Below are positions 22,735 through 31,576 of a stretch of DNA of 64,000 bases, piece by piece. Both the position numbers and the translations under genes were made by a program. A model generated the notes under the pieces. That model was given only the letters and a program-made list of their open reading frames with translations, had not been told where the DNA came from and did not search any database. Positions within the stretch are counted from its first letter, which is position 1; every line of letters begins with the position of its first letter. Origin of the DNA: an uncultured Alphaproteobacteria bacterium (GTDB lineage: Bacteria > Pseudomonadota > Alphaproteobacteria > Micropepsales > Micropepsaceae); NCBI GenBank assembly GCA_902825865.1, contig CADECX010000013.1:1-64000 (forward strand), written 5' to 3'.

Positions 22735-24699
22735 GTGAAAAATCTTCGGTCCGTAAGTGTCGTCCTGTCGGTCTGTACCAGTGCCCTGGTGCTGATGCTG
22801 GTGACGCTTTTTGCGGTTGCCGCCAAGCATCACTTCGACAATCGTCAAGCCGCCAGCCACCGGCTGTCCATTGCGACCGTCGCCCAGCAATTCGTGGTGG
22901 CCGACGAGAATTTGCGCGATGAGCGGGGTTCGGTGGACGCGGTGCGTCATTCCTCCGATCCCATAAGCGCCTCCAGCCTGGGGCGGATCGATAGATTCCA
23001 CCAACGCAGCAGAGAGGCACTGACCGAGCTAATCGCGATTCTAAGGGCGGAGAAAAGCGTGCTCAGCGCGCAAGAACTGCAGCACTTTGCACAAATGCAG
23101 GCACGTTATGAAGCCGGCCATGCAAGCATGTCGGCCATGCTGCGCCTGCCCGCGCCGGAGCGCTCTGAGGCGATCGAGGCGGAATGGGTGGCGGCGATCA
23201 ACGACATGGTCGCCACTTTCGAAAAGGAAGTAGTCGCCTTGTCCTTGCGGCTATCGGGCATCGATTCCTTCATCGACGAGATGATGAAGGCGGGCAATAT
23301 CGCCATGGCGGTGCGCCATCAAGCCGGCCTTGACCGCGCTGTACTCGCCAGGGCTATGGAACGCGCTGCCCCACTCACCGAAAAAGACCGTATCCAATTC
23401 GCGGAAATGAGGGTGGCCGCCGCCTCGCCTTGGAGCGTTATCCGTGGCGCGGCAAAAAACCCTTCCTTTCCGGAAACCCTCGGCAAGGCGGTGGAGCTGG
23501 CCCAGCAGGTATACTTTGTTCAACAGACAAAAGAGCATGACACGATACTGGCGCAACTGAACAAGGGGATACAGCCCTCGCTGTCCGCCGCCAGCTGGAT
23601 GCAGCGTTCGAACCGGGGACTCAGCGCCATCACCAACGTTTCGCGGGTTGCCTTCGAACAAGCCAAAAGCCATCTGAGAGAGCAGACGGGCATGGCGCAT
23701 CGCCGCTTTATCGGCGCGCTGATCCTTATTTTCGTCGCGGTCGCGATCGCGGCCCTGGCCTTTGTGCTGATCTTCCAGCGCGTGATCAGGCCGCTGCGGA
23801 CGCTCACCGGCGCCATGGAGGCGGTTATCGATGGCGACATGAAGCGCGTGATCCCCATGCAGGATCGAGAGGACGAATTCGGCCAGTTCGCGCGCACGAT
23901 CAGCCTGTTCCGTGACGCGAGTTTGGAGCGTGAGCGGCTCAAGTCCGAACTGGTTGAGAATCTCAGCGCCAAGGAAGCGGCGGTGGCGGCCAGCAAGGTC
24001 AAGTCCGAATTCCTCGCCAATATGAGCCACGAGCTGCGCACTCCGCTCAACGCCATTATCGGCTTTTCGGACACGATGCGCTCGCGCCTGTTCGGGCCGA
24101 TGCATGCGCGCTATGAGGAGTATGCCGTTCTTATCAACGAATCCGGCCATCACCTCCTCAGCCTGATCACCGACATTCTCGATCTGTCGAAGATCGAGGC
24201 GGGAAAATTCGTCCTCGACCCGCGCCCGGTCGATGTCGCCGAGTCGGTGGCCTCGTGCCTGGAGATGACGCGCCGCCGCGCCGAGGAGACCGGCATCACC
24301 CTGACCGCCAGCGTACCGGACGATTTGCCGATGCTGATTGCCGATGCCCGTTCGGTGAAACAGATCCTGCTGAACCTGCTATCCAATGCCGTGAAGTTCA
24401 CCCCCAAGGGCGGGGCGGTGTCGCTCAGCATCACGGCACAGGAAGGAAGCCTGTACCTGGCGGTTCGCGACACCGGTATCGGTATCCCCGGCAAGACCCT
24501 GGAGCGGATCGGCCTGCCCTTCGAGCAGGCCGAGAATGATCCCATGCGGGCCCGCGAGGGCACCGGGCTGGGATTGGCGCTGGTCAAATCCCTGGTGGAA
24601 AAGCATGGCGGCCGGATGCGGATCGAAAGCCGGGAAGGCTTCGGCACCACCGTATCCGTCGAACTGCCCCTGGATTGCGGTCAGCGTCTGGCCGCCTGA
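22735..24699 (+). CDS. Membrane sensor histidine kinase (HAMP, HisKA, HATPase)
   Basis: A 654-residue kinase with TM1 at about residues 10-33, a long helical periplasmic sensor at about 35-320, TM2 at about 323-345, HAMP at 346-398, HisKA with SHELRTPL (His near residue 432) and an ATPase domain with NLLSNAVKFTP, DTGIGIP and GTGLGLALVKSLVEKHGG. No receiver domain is attached. The start is GTG at 22735; the open frame upstream has no kinase-like character. No adjacent response regulator is co-directional, so its partner is not obvious. Confidence 0.9.
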   Translation: MKNLRSVSVVLSVCTSALVLMLVTLFAVAAKHHFDNRQAASHRLSIATVAQQFVVADENLRDERGSVDAVRHSSDPISASSLGRIDRFHQRSREALTELIAILRAEKSVLSAQELQHFAQMQARYEAGHASMSAMLRLPAPERSEAIEAEWVAAINDMVATFEKEVVALSLRLSGIDSFIDEMMKAGNIAMAVRHQAGLDRAVLARAMERAAPLTEKDRIQFAEMRVAAASPWSVIRGAAKNPSFPETLGKAVELAQQVYFVQQTKEHDTILAQLNKGIQPSLSAASWMQRSNRGLSAITNVSRVAFEQAKSHLREQTGMAHRRFIGALILIFVAVAIAALAFVLIFQRVIRPLRTLTGAMEAVIDGDMKRVIPMQDREDEFGQFARTISLFRDASLERERLKSELVENLSAKEAAVAASKVKSEFLANMSHELRTPLNAIIGFSDTMRSRLFGPMHARYEEYAVLINESGHHLLSLITDILDLSKIEAGKFVLDPRPVDVAESVASCLEMTRRRAEETGITLTASVPDDLPMLIADARSVKQILLNLLSNAVKFTPKGGAVSLSITAQEGSLYLAVRDTGIGIPGKTLERIGLPFEQAENDPMRAREGTGLGLALVKSLVEKHGGRMRIESREGFGTTVSVELPLDCGQRLAA

Positions 24700-24705
24700 T
24701 TTTCC

Positions 24706-25518
24706 TCAACTCTTGGTCGCCTGCCATTTGCTGCCGTCGGAATGGGTGCCTTCCATCCGGTTGCCGTTGACGCTGCCCTTATAGACCCGGTCGCCCACCG
24801 AGAAGGAGATCTGGTTGCCGTTCATCTTGCCATTGGAAATCGGCAAATTGCCGCCATTCAGCCCAAACGTGCCGGAAAGCATCTGAAAATTCTGGGTCAG
24901 CTTCAGCTCACCGGTGGACATCTTCCAGGTACCCGCCGTCTTGGCGGGGATGATCCACAACATGGCCCGGCACCAGCTTTGGCATTCGCCCGCGGCGTTG
25001 ACTTCCTGATCCGGCGTCCATTCTCCCATGTCGAAAGAATTCGACACCACGCGGGTGCCCGGCTTCATGTCCAGCAGGGTCGGCCGCAGCCGCAAATTCA
25101 GATCGGGCAGCAGGAACAGGGTGATCACCGTGGCCTTGCTGAAATCGGTCTTGAAAATATCGCCTTGGATGAACTCGGCCTTTTCGCCGACGCCGGCGGC
25201 GGTGGCATTGCGCCTCGACAAGGCGACCATGTCCGGATTGAATTCGACGCCCGTCGCCTTGGCGCCGCGCTTGGCCGCCGTGATAACGGTGCGGCCGTCA
25301 CCAGAACCCAAGTCCATGACATAGTCAGAGGGCGTAACCTTCGCCATGTCGAGCATGCGGTCCACCAGCCCCTGGGCGGTCGGAACCCACACCACGTCTT
25401 TTCCCTGCTGGCCGACGGTCGGCTCAAAGGGCTTGGCTTGTTGCGCCACCGCGCCGCAGGTCAGCAGCGCGACAAAGCATGAAGCGGTCAGCGACCGCAG
25501 AACAAATTTCGGCGACAT
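24706..25518 (-). CDS. Exported SAM-dependent methyltransferase-like protein
   Basis: A 270-residue protein with an apparent signal peptide (residues 1-25, cleavage after AVAQ). Residues 55-170 are a class I methyltransferase fold: VMDLGSGDGRTVITAAKRG (SAM loop), GVEFNPDMV and ATVITLFLLPDLN. The C-terminal 90 residues are beta-rich (NGKMNGNQISFSVGD, GNRMEGTHSDGSKW). SAM is not expected in the periplasm, so the signal, if real, is puzzling. AGGAGGAACG precedes the ATG at 25518; a longer frame upstream overlaps the permease gene in another register and is not real. Confidence 0.8.
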   Translation of the reverse strand: MSPKFVLRSLTASCFVALLTCGAVAQQAKPFEPTVGQQGKDVVWVPTAQGLVDRMLDMAKVTPSDYVMDLGSGDGRTVITAAKRGAKATGVEFNPDMVALSRRNATAAGVGEKAEFIQGDIFKTDFSKATVITLFLLPDLNLRLRPTLLDMKPGTRVVSNSFDMGEWTPDQEVNAAGECQSWCRAMLWIIPAKTAGTWKMSTGELKLTQNFQMLSGTFGLNGGNLPISNGKMNGNQISFSVGDRVYKGSVNGNRMEGTHSDGSKWQATKS

Positions 25519-25556
25519 CGTTCCTCCTATTTGGTTTCGGTTCACTTTCAATGGAT

Positions 25557-26909
25557 TCATTCCGCCGCTCCGCGCACGGGCGCCGCGCTCCTGCCCAGCA
25601 GTAGAAGCGGCGTTCCCAGCAGCAACGCGCCTATCCCGAACAAGGCGCCCATGCCGGTATAGGCCAAACTGGAATAGAGCATATAGATGCAGGTCGCGGT
25701 GAAGATGATCGGCGTAAGGGGATAAAAAGGCACGCGATAGGAAAGCCTTTGGTCGGGATCGCGGCGGCGAAAAATGAAGATCGATACCGCCACCATGGTC
25801 ATGAACAGCCAGAACACCGGCGAGGTATACTCCACCATGGTCTTGAAGCCGTTGCGCGAGAAGGCACCCAACACCACCAAGGCCAAAGCGATCGCGCCTT
25901 GCAACAGGAAGGCGTGAGCGGGATTTTCGCCGCGCGCGTTCCACACTCCGAAGAATTTCAATCCCGGCAGGTCCTGGCCGAGCGCGTAATAGACGCGCGC
26001 CCCGGTGAAGATGGCCGCGTTCAAAGTGCTGATCGCCGATCCGCAGACAAAAAGCGCGATCAGCGTCGCGCCCACCGGACCGAACGCCGCCCGCATGACG
26101 TCGGCAGCGACCGCGGTGGATTTCTGCAAGCCATCGAAACCCAGCACATACAGATAAGACAAGGCGACCAGGAAATAGATCGCGGTGATTGCGAGAATGC
26201 TCAGCACCAGCACCCGCACCATGTTGCGTCTGCCGTCGCGCAATTCTGCGGAAATATAGGCCGCTTCGTTCCATCCCCCGAATGTCAAAAGCACGAACAC
26301 CATGGCCAGCCCGAGCATGCCGGAGCCGCCGCCGCCCGGGACCGCGGACACGGGCAGAGGAGCCTCCCTGGTAAGCGCGATCATCGCGCCCGCCGCAACC
26401 AGCATCAACAGCGCGGTAACATCCATGGCGGTGAAGATTTGCTGCGCCATCTTACCTTGCATCGTTCCCGCGATATTGATGCCGGTAAAAATCAGGATGA
26501 TAATGGCGGCATGGATCGCCGGCCCTTCGGATCCCAGGGGCAGGATGCCTTGCGCATAATCGCCGTAAACAAAGGCAACCAGGGCGATGGCGCCGGTCTG
26601 GATCACGGCGCAACGGGCCCATGCAAACATCAGCGCGCAGCCGCGCCCATAGGCGCGCGATAGGAAATGATACTCACCGCCGGCATGGGGAAAGGCGGTG
26701 GTGAGTTCGGCGTAGCAAAGCGCGCCGACCAGCGCGAGCGCGCCACCCGCAAGCCACAAAGCGAGATAGGTGAAACTGCTGCCGGCGAATTGCGCGACCA
26801 TGGCCGGGGTGGCGAAAATACCGGTTCCCACCACCGTTCCGACCACGATCACCAGGCCGTCGACGAGCGACAGGGTCTGGCGCGGCGTACCGGCCTCATT
26901 ACCCAGCAT
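25557..26909 (-). CDS. APC-family amino acid permease
   Basis: A 450-residue permease with about 12 membrane segments. The N-terminal GTVVGTGIFATPA is the APC substrate-binding signature in helix 1, and FGGWNEAAYISAELRDGRRN is the helix 6-loop region seen in the LAT-like branch. It transports amino acids across the inner membrane by exchange or proton symport; the substrate cannot be told. It precedes the exported methyltransferase-like gene by 38 bp in the same direction, so they may share a transcript. Confidence 0.92.
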   Translation of the reverse strand: MLGNEAGTPRQTLSLVDGLVIVVGTVVGTGIFATPAMVAQFAGSSFTYLALWLAGGALALVGALCYAELTTAFPHAGGEYHFLSRAYGRGCALMFAWARCAVIQTGAIALVAFVYGDYAQGILPLGSEGPAIHAAIIILIFTGINIAGTMQGKMAQQIFTAMDVTALLMLVAAGAMIALTREAPLPVSAVPGGGGSGMLGLAMVFVLLTFGGWNEAAYISAELRDGRRNMVRVLVLSILAITAIYFLVALSYLYVLGFDGLQKSTAVAADVMRAAFGPVGATLIALFVCGSAISTLNAAIFTGARVYYALGQDLPGLKFFGVWNARGENPAHAFLLQGAIALALVVLGAFSRNGFKTMVEYTSPVFWLFMTMVAVSIFIFRRRDPDQRLSYRVPFYPLTPIIFTATCIYMLYSSLAYTGMGALFGIGALLLGTPLLLLGRSAAPVRGAAE

Positions 26910-27183
26910 GCGATCTTCCCCGGACTTATTGTTCTTGGGTACGTGCAGACTCCCCTTGCGGCGGAGTCATAAGAAGGCAAGGCATTGGAAGTCGTGAACT
27001 ATCGCGAAGTGTGCCGGTCACTTTGCTTTCTGTCAAAGCGCGCCGCCGCAGGTGCGCCTGATTGCGCGGCTGCCTTACTTTTGCCATCATTGGAGACCGA
27101 TCAGGACGCTTCTTTGCAGCAGGCGGCCGCGTCTTATCGCCAGCGCCGCGTCAACATTCCAGTTGTTGAGATTGCATTCGCGG

Positions 27184-28446
27184 CTAGGCCTGCGCAGCGG
27201 CTTCGACCCGTTGATCCGGATTGATCCCCAGCCAGGCAAGTGCCGCGACGGCATAGATTCCCGCCAGCACCAGCAGTGGGAGATTCCAGTTGCCGGTGGC
27301 GTCCACCAGATGGGCCACCACCGGGGCGCTGAGGATGCCGCCAACCTGGCCGACCGTGTTCATGGTCCCGGCGGTGACACCGGCATGGCGGCCGCCCACA
27401 TCCACCGCGGTGGCCCAGGCCGGCGCCAGGGTCAGCATCGAACAGGCGCCGCCGATGGCGATGAGAAGGCCTGCCATGAAACCGCTGCCCACCTGGGTGG
27501 CCAGGAAAATGCCCAGCGCCGCCAAAATATAACCGCCCACGCCGAAGGCCCGCCGTGCGTTGCGCAGCCCGATCTTGCGGGCCAGCCTGTCGGAGCCCTC
27601 GCCGCCCGTCAGGTCGGCGACAAAACTCAGCATCAGCGGCAGGCCGGACAGGGCCGCCCATTCGGTGCCCGCGATGCCGCGCGCTTCCGACAGATAGGTC
27701 GGCAGCCAGGTGATGAAGAAATAAAAGCCGTAAGAGTTGGCAAAGGCCTGCACACAGAGCGGCGCGACGGTCGGGGTCTTGAACACGGAAGTCCAGCTGC
27801 CGGACGCCTTGTCCTGCGTGGTGGAAAGGCCGCGCGTCGCTTCGATATCGTCGCGCTCGGCCGCCGATACCGATTTATGATCGCGCGGCTCGTCGCGGAA
27901 CCAGGCATACCAGCAGACCGCCCACAGCGCGCCGACCGCCCCGAAGACGATGAAGATCATGCGCCATTGCAGCCATCCCGCCATCGCGACGACCACCAAT
28001 GGCGTCAGCCCGCCCGCCAGATGGGCGCCGGCGAAAAAAATTCCTTGAATCCGCCCGCGCTCGGTCAGGGGAATCCAGCGCGAATAGACGCGCGCCACCG
28101 ACGGCCAGGCGCCCGCTTCGCCAATGCCGAACAGGAAACGGATGACCACCATGGACGTGAAATTCCAGGCCGCCGCCGTCACCATGGTGAAGCCCGACCA
28201 GATCAGCACCATCCAGGCCAGCACCTTGCGCGCGCCGGCGCGGTCTGCCCACCAGGCGGCGGGCACGCCAAAGGCGGCATAGGCGACCGCGAAAGCGCTG
28301 AAGATATAGCCCATCTGGATGCGCGACAGTCCAAGGTCGGCGCTGATCTGGGTCTGCAGTACGCCAATGCAAACCCGGTCGAGATAGGTGATCGCGGCCA
28401 GAGCCATGGTGAAGGCGACGACACGGTGGCGAACCAACAGCTTCAT
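27184..28446 (-). CDS. MFS transporter, anion:cation symporter type
   Basis: A protein of about 420 residues with 12 predicted helices. AITYLDRVCIGV in helix 1, GVPAAWWADRAGARKVLA (MFS motif A) and FLFGIGEAGAWPS match the ACS branch that carries organic anions such as hexuronates, galactonate or glucarate. The ATG at 28446 begins at the usual place; a GTG at 28473 in frame is an alternative. A sugar-acid substrate would suit the other sugar genes in the window, but that is inference. Confidence 0.9.
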   Translation of the reverse strand: MKLLVRHRVVAFTMALAAITYLDRVCIGVLQTQISADLGLSRIQMGYIFSAFAVAYAAFGVPAAWWADRAGARKVLAWMVLIWSGFTMVTAAAWNFTSMVVIRFLFGIGEAGAWPSVARVYSRWIPLTERGRIQGIFFAGAHLAGGLTPLVVVAMAGWLQWRMIFIVFGAVGALWAVCWYAWFRDEPRDHKSVSAAERDDIEATRGLSTTQDKASGSWTSVFKTPTVAPLCVQAFANSYGFYFFITWLPTYLSEARGIAGTEWAALSGLPLMLSFVADLTGGEGSDRLARKIGLRNARRAFGVGGYILAALGIFLATQVGSGFMAGLLIAIGGACSMLTLAPAWATAVDVGGRHAGVTAGTMNTVGQVGGILSAPVVAHLVDATGNWNLPLLVLAGIYAVAALAWLGINPDQRVEAAAQA

Positions 28447-28601
28447 GGGGCCCAAGCGTCTTTCATCATCCACTGGGGACGCCTGCGCGCATTTTCCTGG
28501 TTTTCCCTGATCCCCGACATCCGGCTATTTTTATCCTGCCAGCCCAGGCAGCATAGTTGATCCATTTTGGAAGATACAGATGCCTGCAAGCCTGCTCGCG
28601 G

Positions 28602-29210
28602 CTAATTCACTTCCCAGGATGCGGCCAGCGCCGTGCGCACCACATTCGACAGATTGCGGGCATGCAGCTTTTCCATGATGCTGGCGCGATGGATTTCCAC
28701 CGTGCGCGGTGAAATGCCCAACTGGTGCGCGACGACCTTGTTGGCGTGCCCTTTCACCAGTTGATCGAGAATCTCACGTTCCCGGGGCGTCAGCAGGCTG
28801 AGAAGGTCGCGCGCCTCCTTCGCTTCCGCGGCGCGGCTTTGCGCGCGCTCGCCCGCCGCCAGGGCATCGGAGACGCTTTGCAGCATCCTTTCCTGGTCGA
28901 AGGGCTTCTCGACAAAATCTATCGCCCCGGCCCGCATCGCGCGCACCGCCAAGGGCACGTCGGCATGGCCGGTCATCACGATCACCGGGATGCTGGCTTT
29001 GCGCCTGACCAACTCTTCCTGAAGTTCCAGCCCGCCCATGCCTGGCATGCGGAAGTCCACGATCAGGCAACCGCCCTGCAGACCGGAATCGACAAGAAAG
29101 GATTGTGCCGACACGAAATCACGGACGGCGAAACCCGCCGTCTCAAGCATCATGCGTAGAGAGTCGCGGATGGCTGCGTCATCATCGACGACAAATATGG
29201 TCTGTTCCAT
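28602..29210 (-). CDS. FixJ-type response regulator (receiver plus LuxR HTH)
   Basis: A 202-residue regulator. Residues 1-120 are a receiver (FVVDDDAAIRDS; Asp in IVDFRMPGM; TGHAD; VEKPFD), and residues 135-200 a LuxR-type HTH (LTPREREILDQLVKGHANK, ISPRTVEIHRASIMEKL). It is a FixJ/TodR-like activator; no cognate kinase is adjacent. The ATG at 29210 (MEQTIFVVDDD) starts the receiver and is preferred over a longer frame. Confidence 0.92.
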   Translation of the reverse strand: MEQTIFVVDDDAAIRDSLRMMLETAGFAVRDFVSAQSFLVDSGLQGGCLIVDFRMPGMGGLELQEELVRRKASIPVIVMTGHADVPLAVRAMRAGAIDFVEKPFDQERMLQSVSDALAAGERAQSRAAEAKEARDLLSLLTPREREILDQLVKGHANKVVAHQLGISPRTVEIHRASIMEKLHARNLSNVVRTALAASWEVN

Positions 29211-29410
29211 TCCAGGCTGGTCCAGATTTCTGATACGCAACACCAGATTAAAGAAAGCAAATCGGCGGTCTATTTGCAAACATTAAGCCGCGGCGGGGGT
29301 CAGGACAACCGCGGCTGACAATGTCTCGGATGGGTCTATTAACGAGGGAACAGCGCGACAGTGTCAACACTATGACATGGGCGGGGTGCCGCGCCGCAGC
29401 AAATCAGCCG

Positions 29411-29794
29411 CTAGTGGGAACTGCAGGCGCGCGCAATCCATCCCAGCATGTCGGATGCCGAGGGCGGCTTGCGCAACACTGCCAATGTACCCGCGCGGGT
29501 ACAACGAGCCTCGAGATCGTCGGCGCTGGCGGTCACGATAATGGCGGGGGTCTGGACACCGGCCGATCGCAAGTTCTCCAGAAGCTCCAGCCCTGTCATG
29601 CCGCCCATATGAAGATCAAAGACCAGGCAGGCGGCGTCGCGGCCATCGGTGGCGCGCAAAAAAGCTTCGGCATTGGCAAAATCCGCCACGCGATAGCCTG
29701 TGCTTTCCAATAGCAATCTGGCGGAAGCCCGCACGTCGGCATCGTCTTCCACGACACAGACAAGACGGCCAACACTCACAGCCACACTCAACAC
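29411..29794 (-). CDS. Single-domain response regulator
   Basis: A receiver domain of about 127 residues: CVVEDDADVRAS, phospho-Asp in VFDLHMGGM, TASAD and LRKPPS. No output domain. It resembles the receiver of the FixJ gene at 28602 and lies 200 bp upstream of it in the same direction; the two could form a relay or share a kinase. The start is GTG, with several GTG codons close together. Confidence 0.85.
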   Translation of the reverse strand: MLSVAVSVGRLVCVVEDDADVRASARLLLESTGYRVADFANAEAFLRATDGRDAACLVFDLHMGGMTGLELLENLRSAGVQTPAIIVTASADDLEARCTRAGTLAVLRKPPSASDMLGWIARACSSH

Positions 29795-30011
29795 CTTCCG
29801 CCTGGGGCCACAAAACCTAGGAGGGCGTGTTAACCGCCGCCATAAGGGCTAGTACCTACCGGATGCGGTATGCTGTTTTTTGTCTTAACATCGTGCCGTT
29901 TTGGGCCGTTTTACCGCCGTTTGCGGCCATTTCGTCTAGGTAAAATCCCGATCTATCGGATTTTGCGGGAAAGCTCATGATGGTGCCATCGACAGTAGGT
30001 CGGAGCAGCAA

Positions 30012-30188
30012 ATGCCTGAAGCAAGTCATACAATGGAATTGGCCAAGCGCTTCCGCGATGCCGCGGCCGTCGCAACCGCCATGCCCGACTATGCGCAAAT
30101 GATGCTGCGCGCCGCTGCCGACCTTGAAGACTTCGCCCGCGATCGTGCATCCACCCAGGCCCATCCGGCCCTGGCCTCTGCGGCCTAA
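30012..30188 (+). CDS. Very small hypothetical protein
   Basis: A 58-residue helical protein (ELAKRFRDAAAVATAMPDYA, MMLRAAADLEDFARD) with an Ala-rich tail. GGAG lies about 8 nt before the ATG. Small proteins of this type are common in alphaproteobacteria; I do not recognise a family. It stands alone between the response regulator (divergent) and the aldose epimerase gene. Confidence 0.5.
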   Translation: MPEASHTMELAKRFRDAAAVATAMPDYAQMMLRAAADLEDFARDRASTQAHPALASAA

Positions 30189-30281
30189 AGACCGCCCTTC
30201 TCACACACCTTGTCTTTGCCGCCGCTTGTCGGCGATCCCTTTTGCCGGAATAGTGCGCCCCTCTAGACAATCGGAGGGACC

Positions 30282-31406
30282 ATGAAAGGCGCAATTCTAG
30301 GCATCGCATCCGCGGCCGTTCTGACGATGGGCAGCGCCCAGGCGGCAACCGCGACACGTTCTGCTTTCGGAGCGCTGTCGGACGGCACCAAGGTGGAAGC
30401 CGTGACCCTGACCAACGGCGCGGGCATGTCGGCCAAGATCATGACCCTGGGCGCCGCGCTGCAGTCCCTGATCGTGCCCGACAAGGCCGGCCGCAAGGAT
30501 GACGTGGTGCTGGGCTATGACACGGCGCAGGAATACCTCACCCGGCCCAACTATTTCGGCGTTTCGGTGGGGCGCTATGCCAACCGCATCGCCAAAGGCA
30601 AATTCTCGCTCGACGGCAAGGCCTATACGCTGGCGACCAATGACGGCCCCAACTCGCTGCATGGCGGCCCGCGCGGCTTCGACAAACGCGTGTGGAGGAT
30701 CGACTCCGTCGCAAGCGGCGCCGACGCCAAGGTGGTGATGAGCTATGTCAGCGCCGATGGCGAGGAAGGCTTTCCCGGCGAACTGAAGGTGACCGCGACC
30801 TATTCTCTGAACGAGCAAAGCGAGCTCCGGCTGGAGTATCGCGCCACCACATCCAAGCCCACGGTCCTGAACCTGACCAATCATTCCTATTTCAACCTGT
30901 CGGGCAACAACGCGCGCGACGTTATGGGCAATCTGGTGACCCTGCATGCGGCGCGTTACACGCCGGTCGATGCGACTTTGATTCCCACCGGCGAGCGCCG
31001 CGCGGTGGCGGGCACGCCGTTTGATTTCCGCAACCCTCATCGGGTGGGTGACAGGATCCGCGACGCCAAGGATCAGCAGATCCGCTTCGGCCGCGGCTAT
31101 GATCACAACTACATCGTCGATGGCGCGGCGGGGACTTTACGCCCCGCAGCGGTGGTTTCGGACCCGGTGTCAGGCCGGACAATGGAAATGAGCGTCACCG
31201 CGCCGGGCATTCAATTCTATACCGGCAATTTCATGGACGGCACCTTCTTCGGCAAAAGCGGCCGCGCCTATCGCCAGGGCGATGCCATCTGCCTGGAGCC
31301 CGGCGTGTTTCCGGATTCGCCCAACCATGCGGACTTTCCAACCGCGCGGTTGAACCCGGGTCAAGGCTACGTCAACACCATGGTCTACAAATTCACGGCG
31401 AAGTAA
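30282..31406 (+). CDS. Exported aldose 1-epimerase (galactose mutarotase family)
   Basis: A 374-residue enzyme with signal peptide 1-22. The mutarotase fold is shown by LGAALQSLIVPDKAGRKDDV, YFGVSVGRYANRIAKGKF, LHGGPRGFDKR, LNLTNHSYFNLSG (catalytic His) and CLEPGVFPDSPNH (catalytic Glu). It interconverts alpha and beta anomers of free aldoses, here probably in the periplasm. GGAGGGACC precedes the ATG. It is convergent with the GH51 arabinofuranosidase gene, a possible source of free arabinose. Confidence 0.93.
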   Translation: MKGAILGIASAAVLTMGSAQAATATRSAFGALSDGTKVEAVTLTNGAGMSAKIMTLGAALQSLIVPDKAGRKDDVVLGYDTAQEYLTRPNYFGVSVGRYANRIAKGKFSLDGKAYTLATNDGPNSLHGGPRGFDKRVWRIDSVASGADAKVVMSYVSADGEEGFPGELKVTATYSLNEQSELRLEYRATTSKPTVLNLTNHSYFNLSGNNARDVMGNLVTLHAARYTPVDATLIPTGERRAVAGTPFDFRNPHRVGDRIRDAKDQQIRFGRGYDHNYIVDGAAGTLRPAAVVSDPVSGRTMEMSVTAPGIQFYTGNFMDGTFFGKSGRAYRQGDAICLEPGVFPDSPNHADFPTARLNPGQGYVNTMVYKFTAK

Positions 31407-31418
31407 TTTTTTGACCCC

Positions 31419-31576
31419 CATCCGTCGCAGCTCAGGCTGAGAAGCGGTCCGCCGCGCGATAGCGTGGCGGATGAGCAGGTCCAGTGGACCTGCGAGAGCG
31501 ACGAACGCCGCAGCGTCGCGCGACCAAGCGCGACGCGAGGCGGGGACCCCGCGAGCTTGAGCGAGCGGCCGGGACA
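31419..31576. repeat. Palindromic intergenic repeat (family B, copy 2)
   Basis: A 158-bp cluster of inverted repeats filling the gap between two convergent genes: CAGCTCAGGCTGAG, GTCCGCC...GGCGGAT, the perfect GCAGGTCCAGTGGACCTGC at 31475-31493 flanked by GAG and CGAG, and GCGCGACCAAGCGCGAC. The central part has the same GAG-palindrome-CGAG frame as 2721-2815. It may act as a bidirectional terminator or mRNA stabiliser. Confidence 0.5.

Noticed and set aside
25519..26274. N-terminal extension of the exported methyltransferase frame
   Set aside because: It runs through the APC permease gene in another register; the strong AGGAGG before 25518 and the signal peptide mark the real start.
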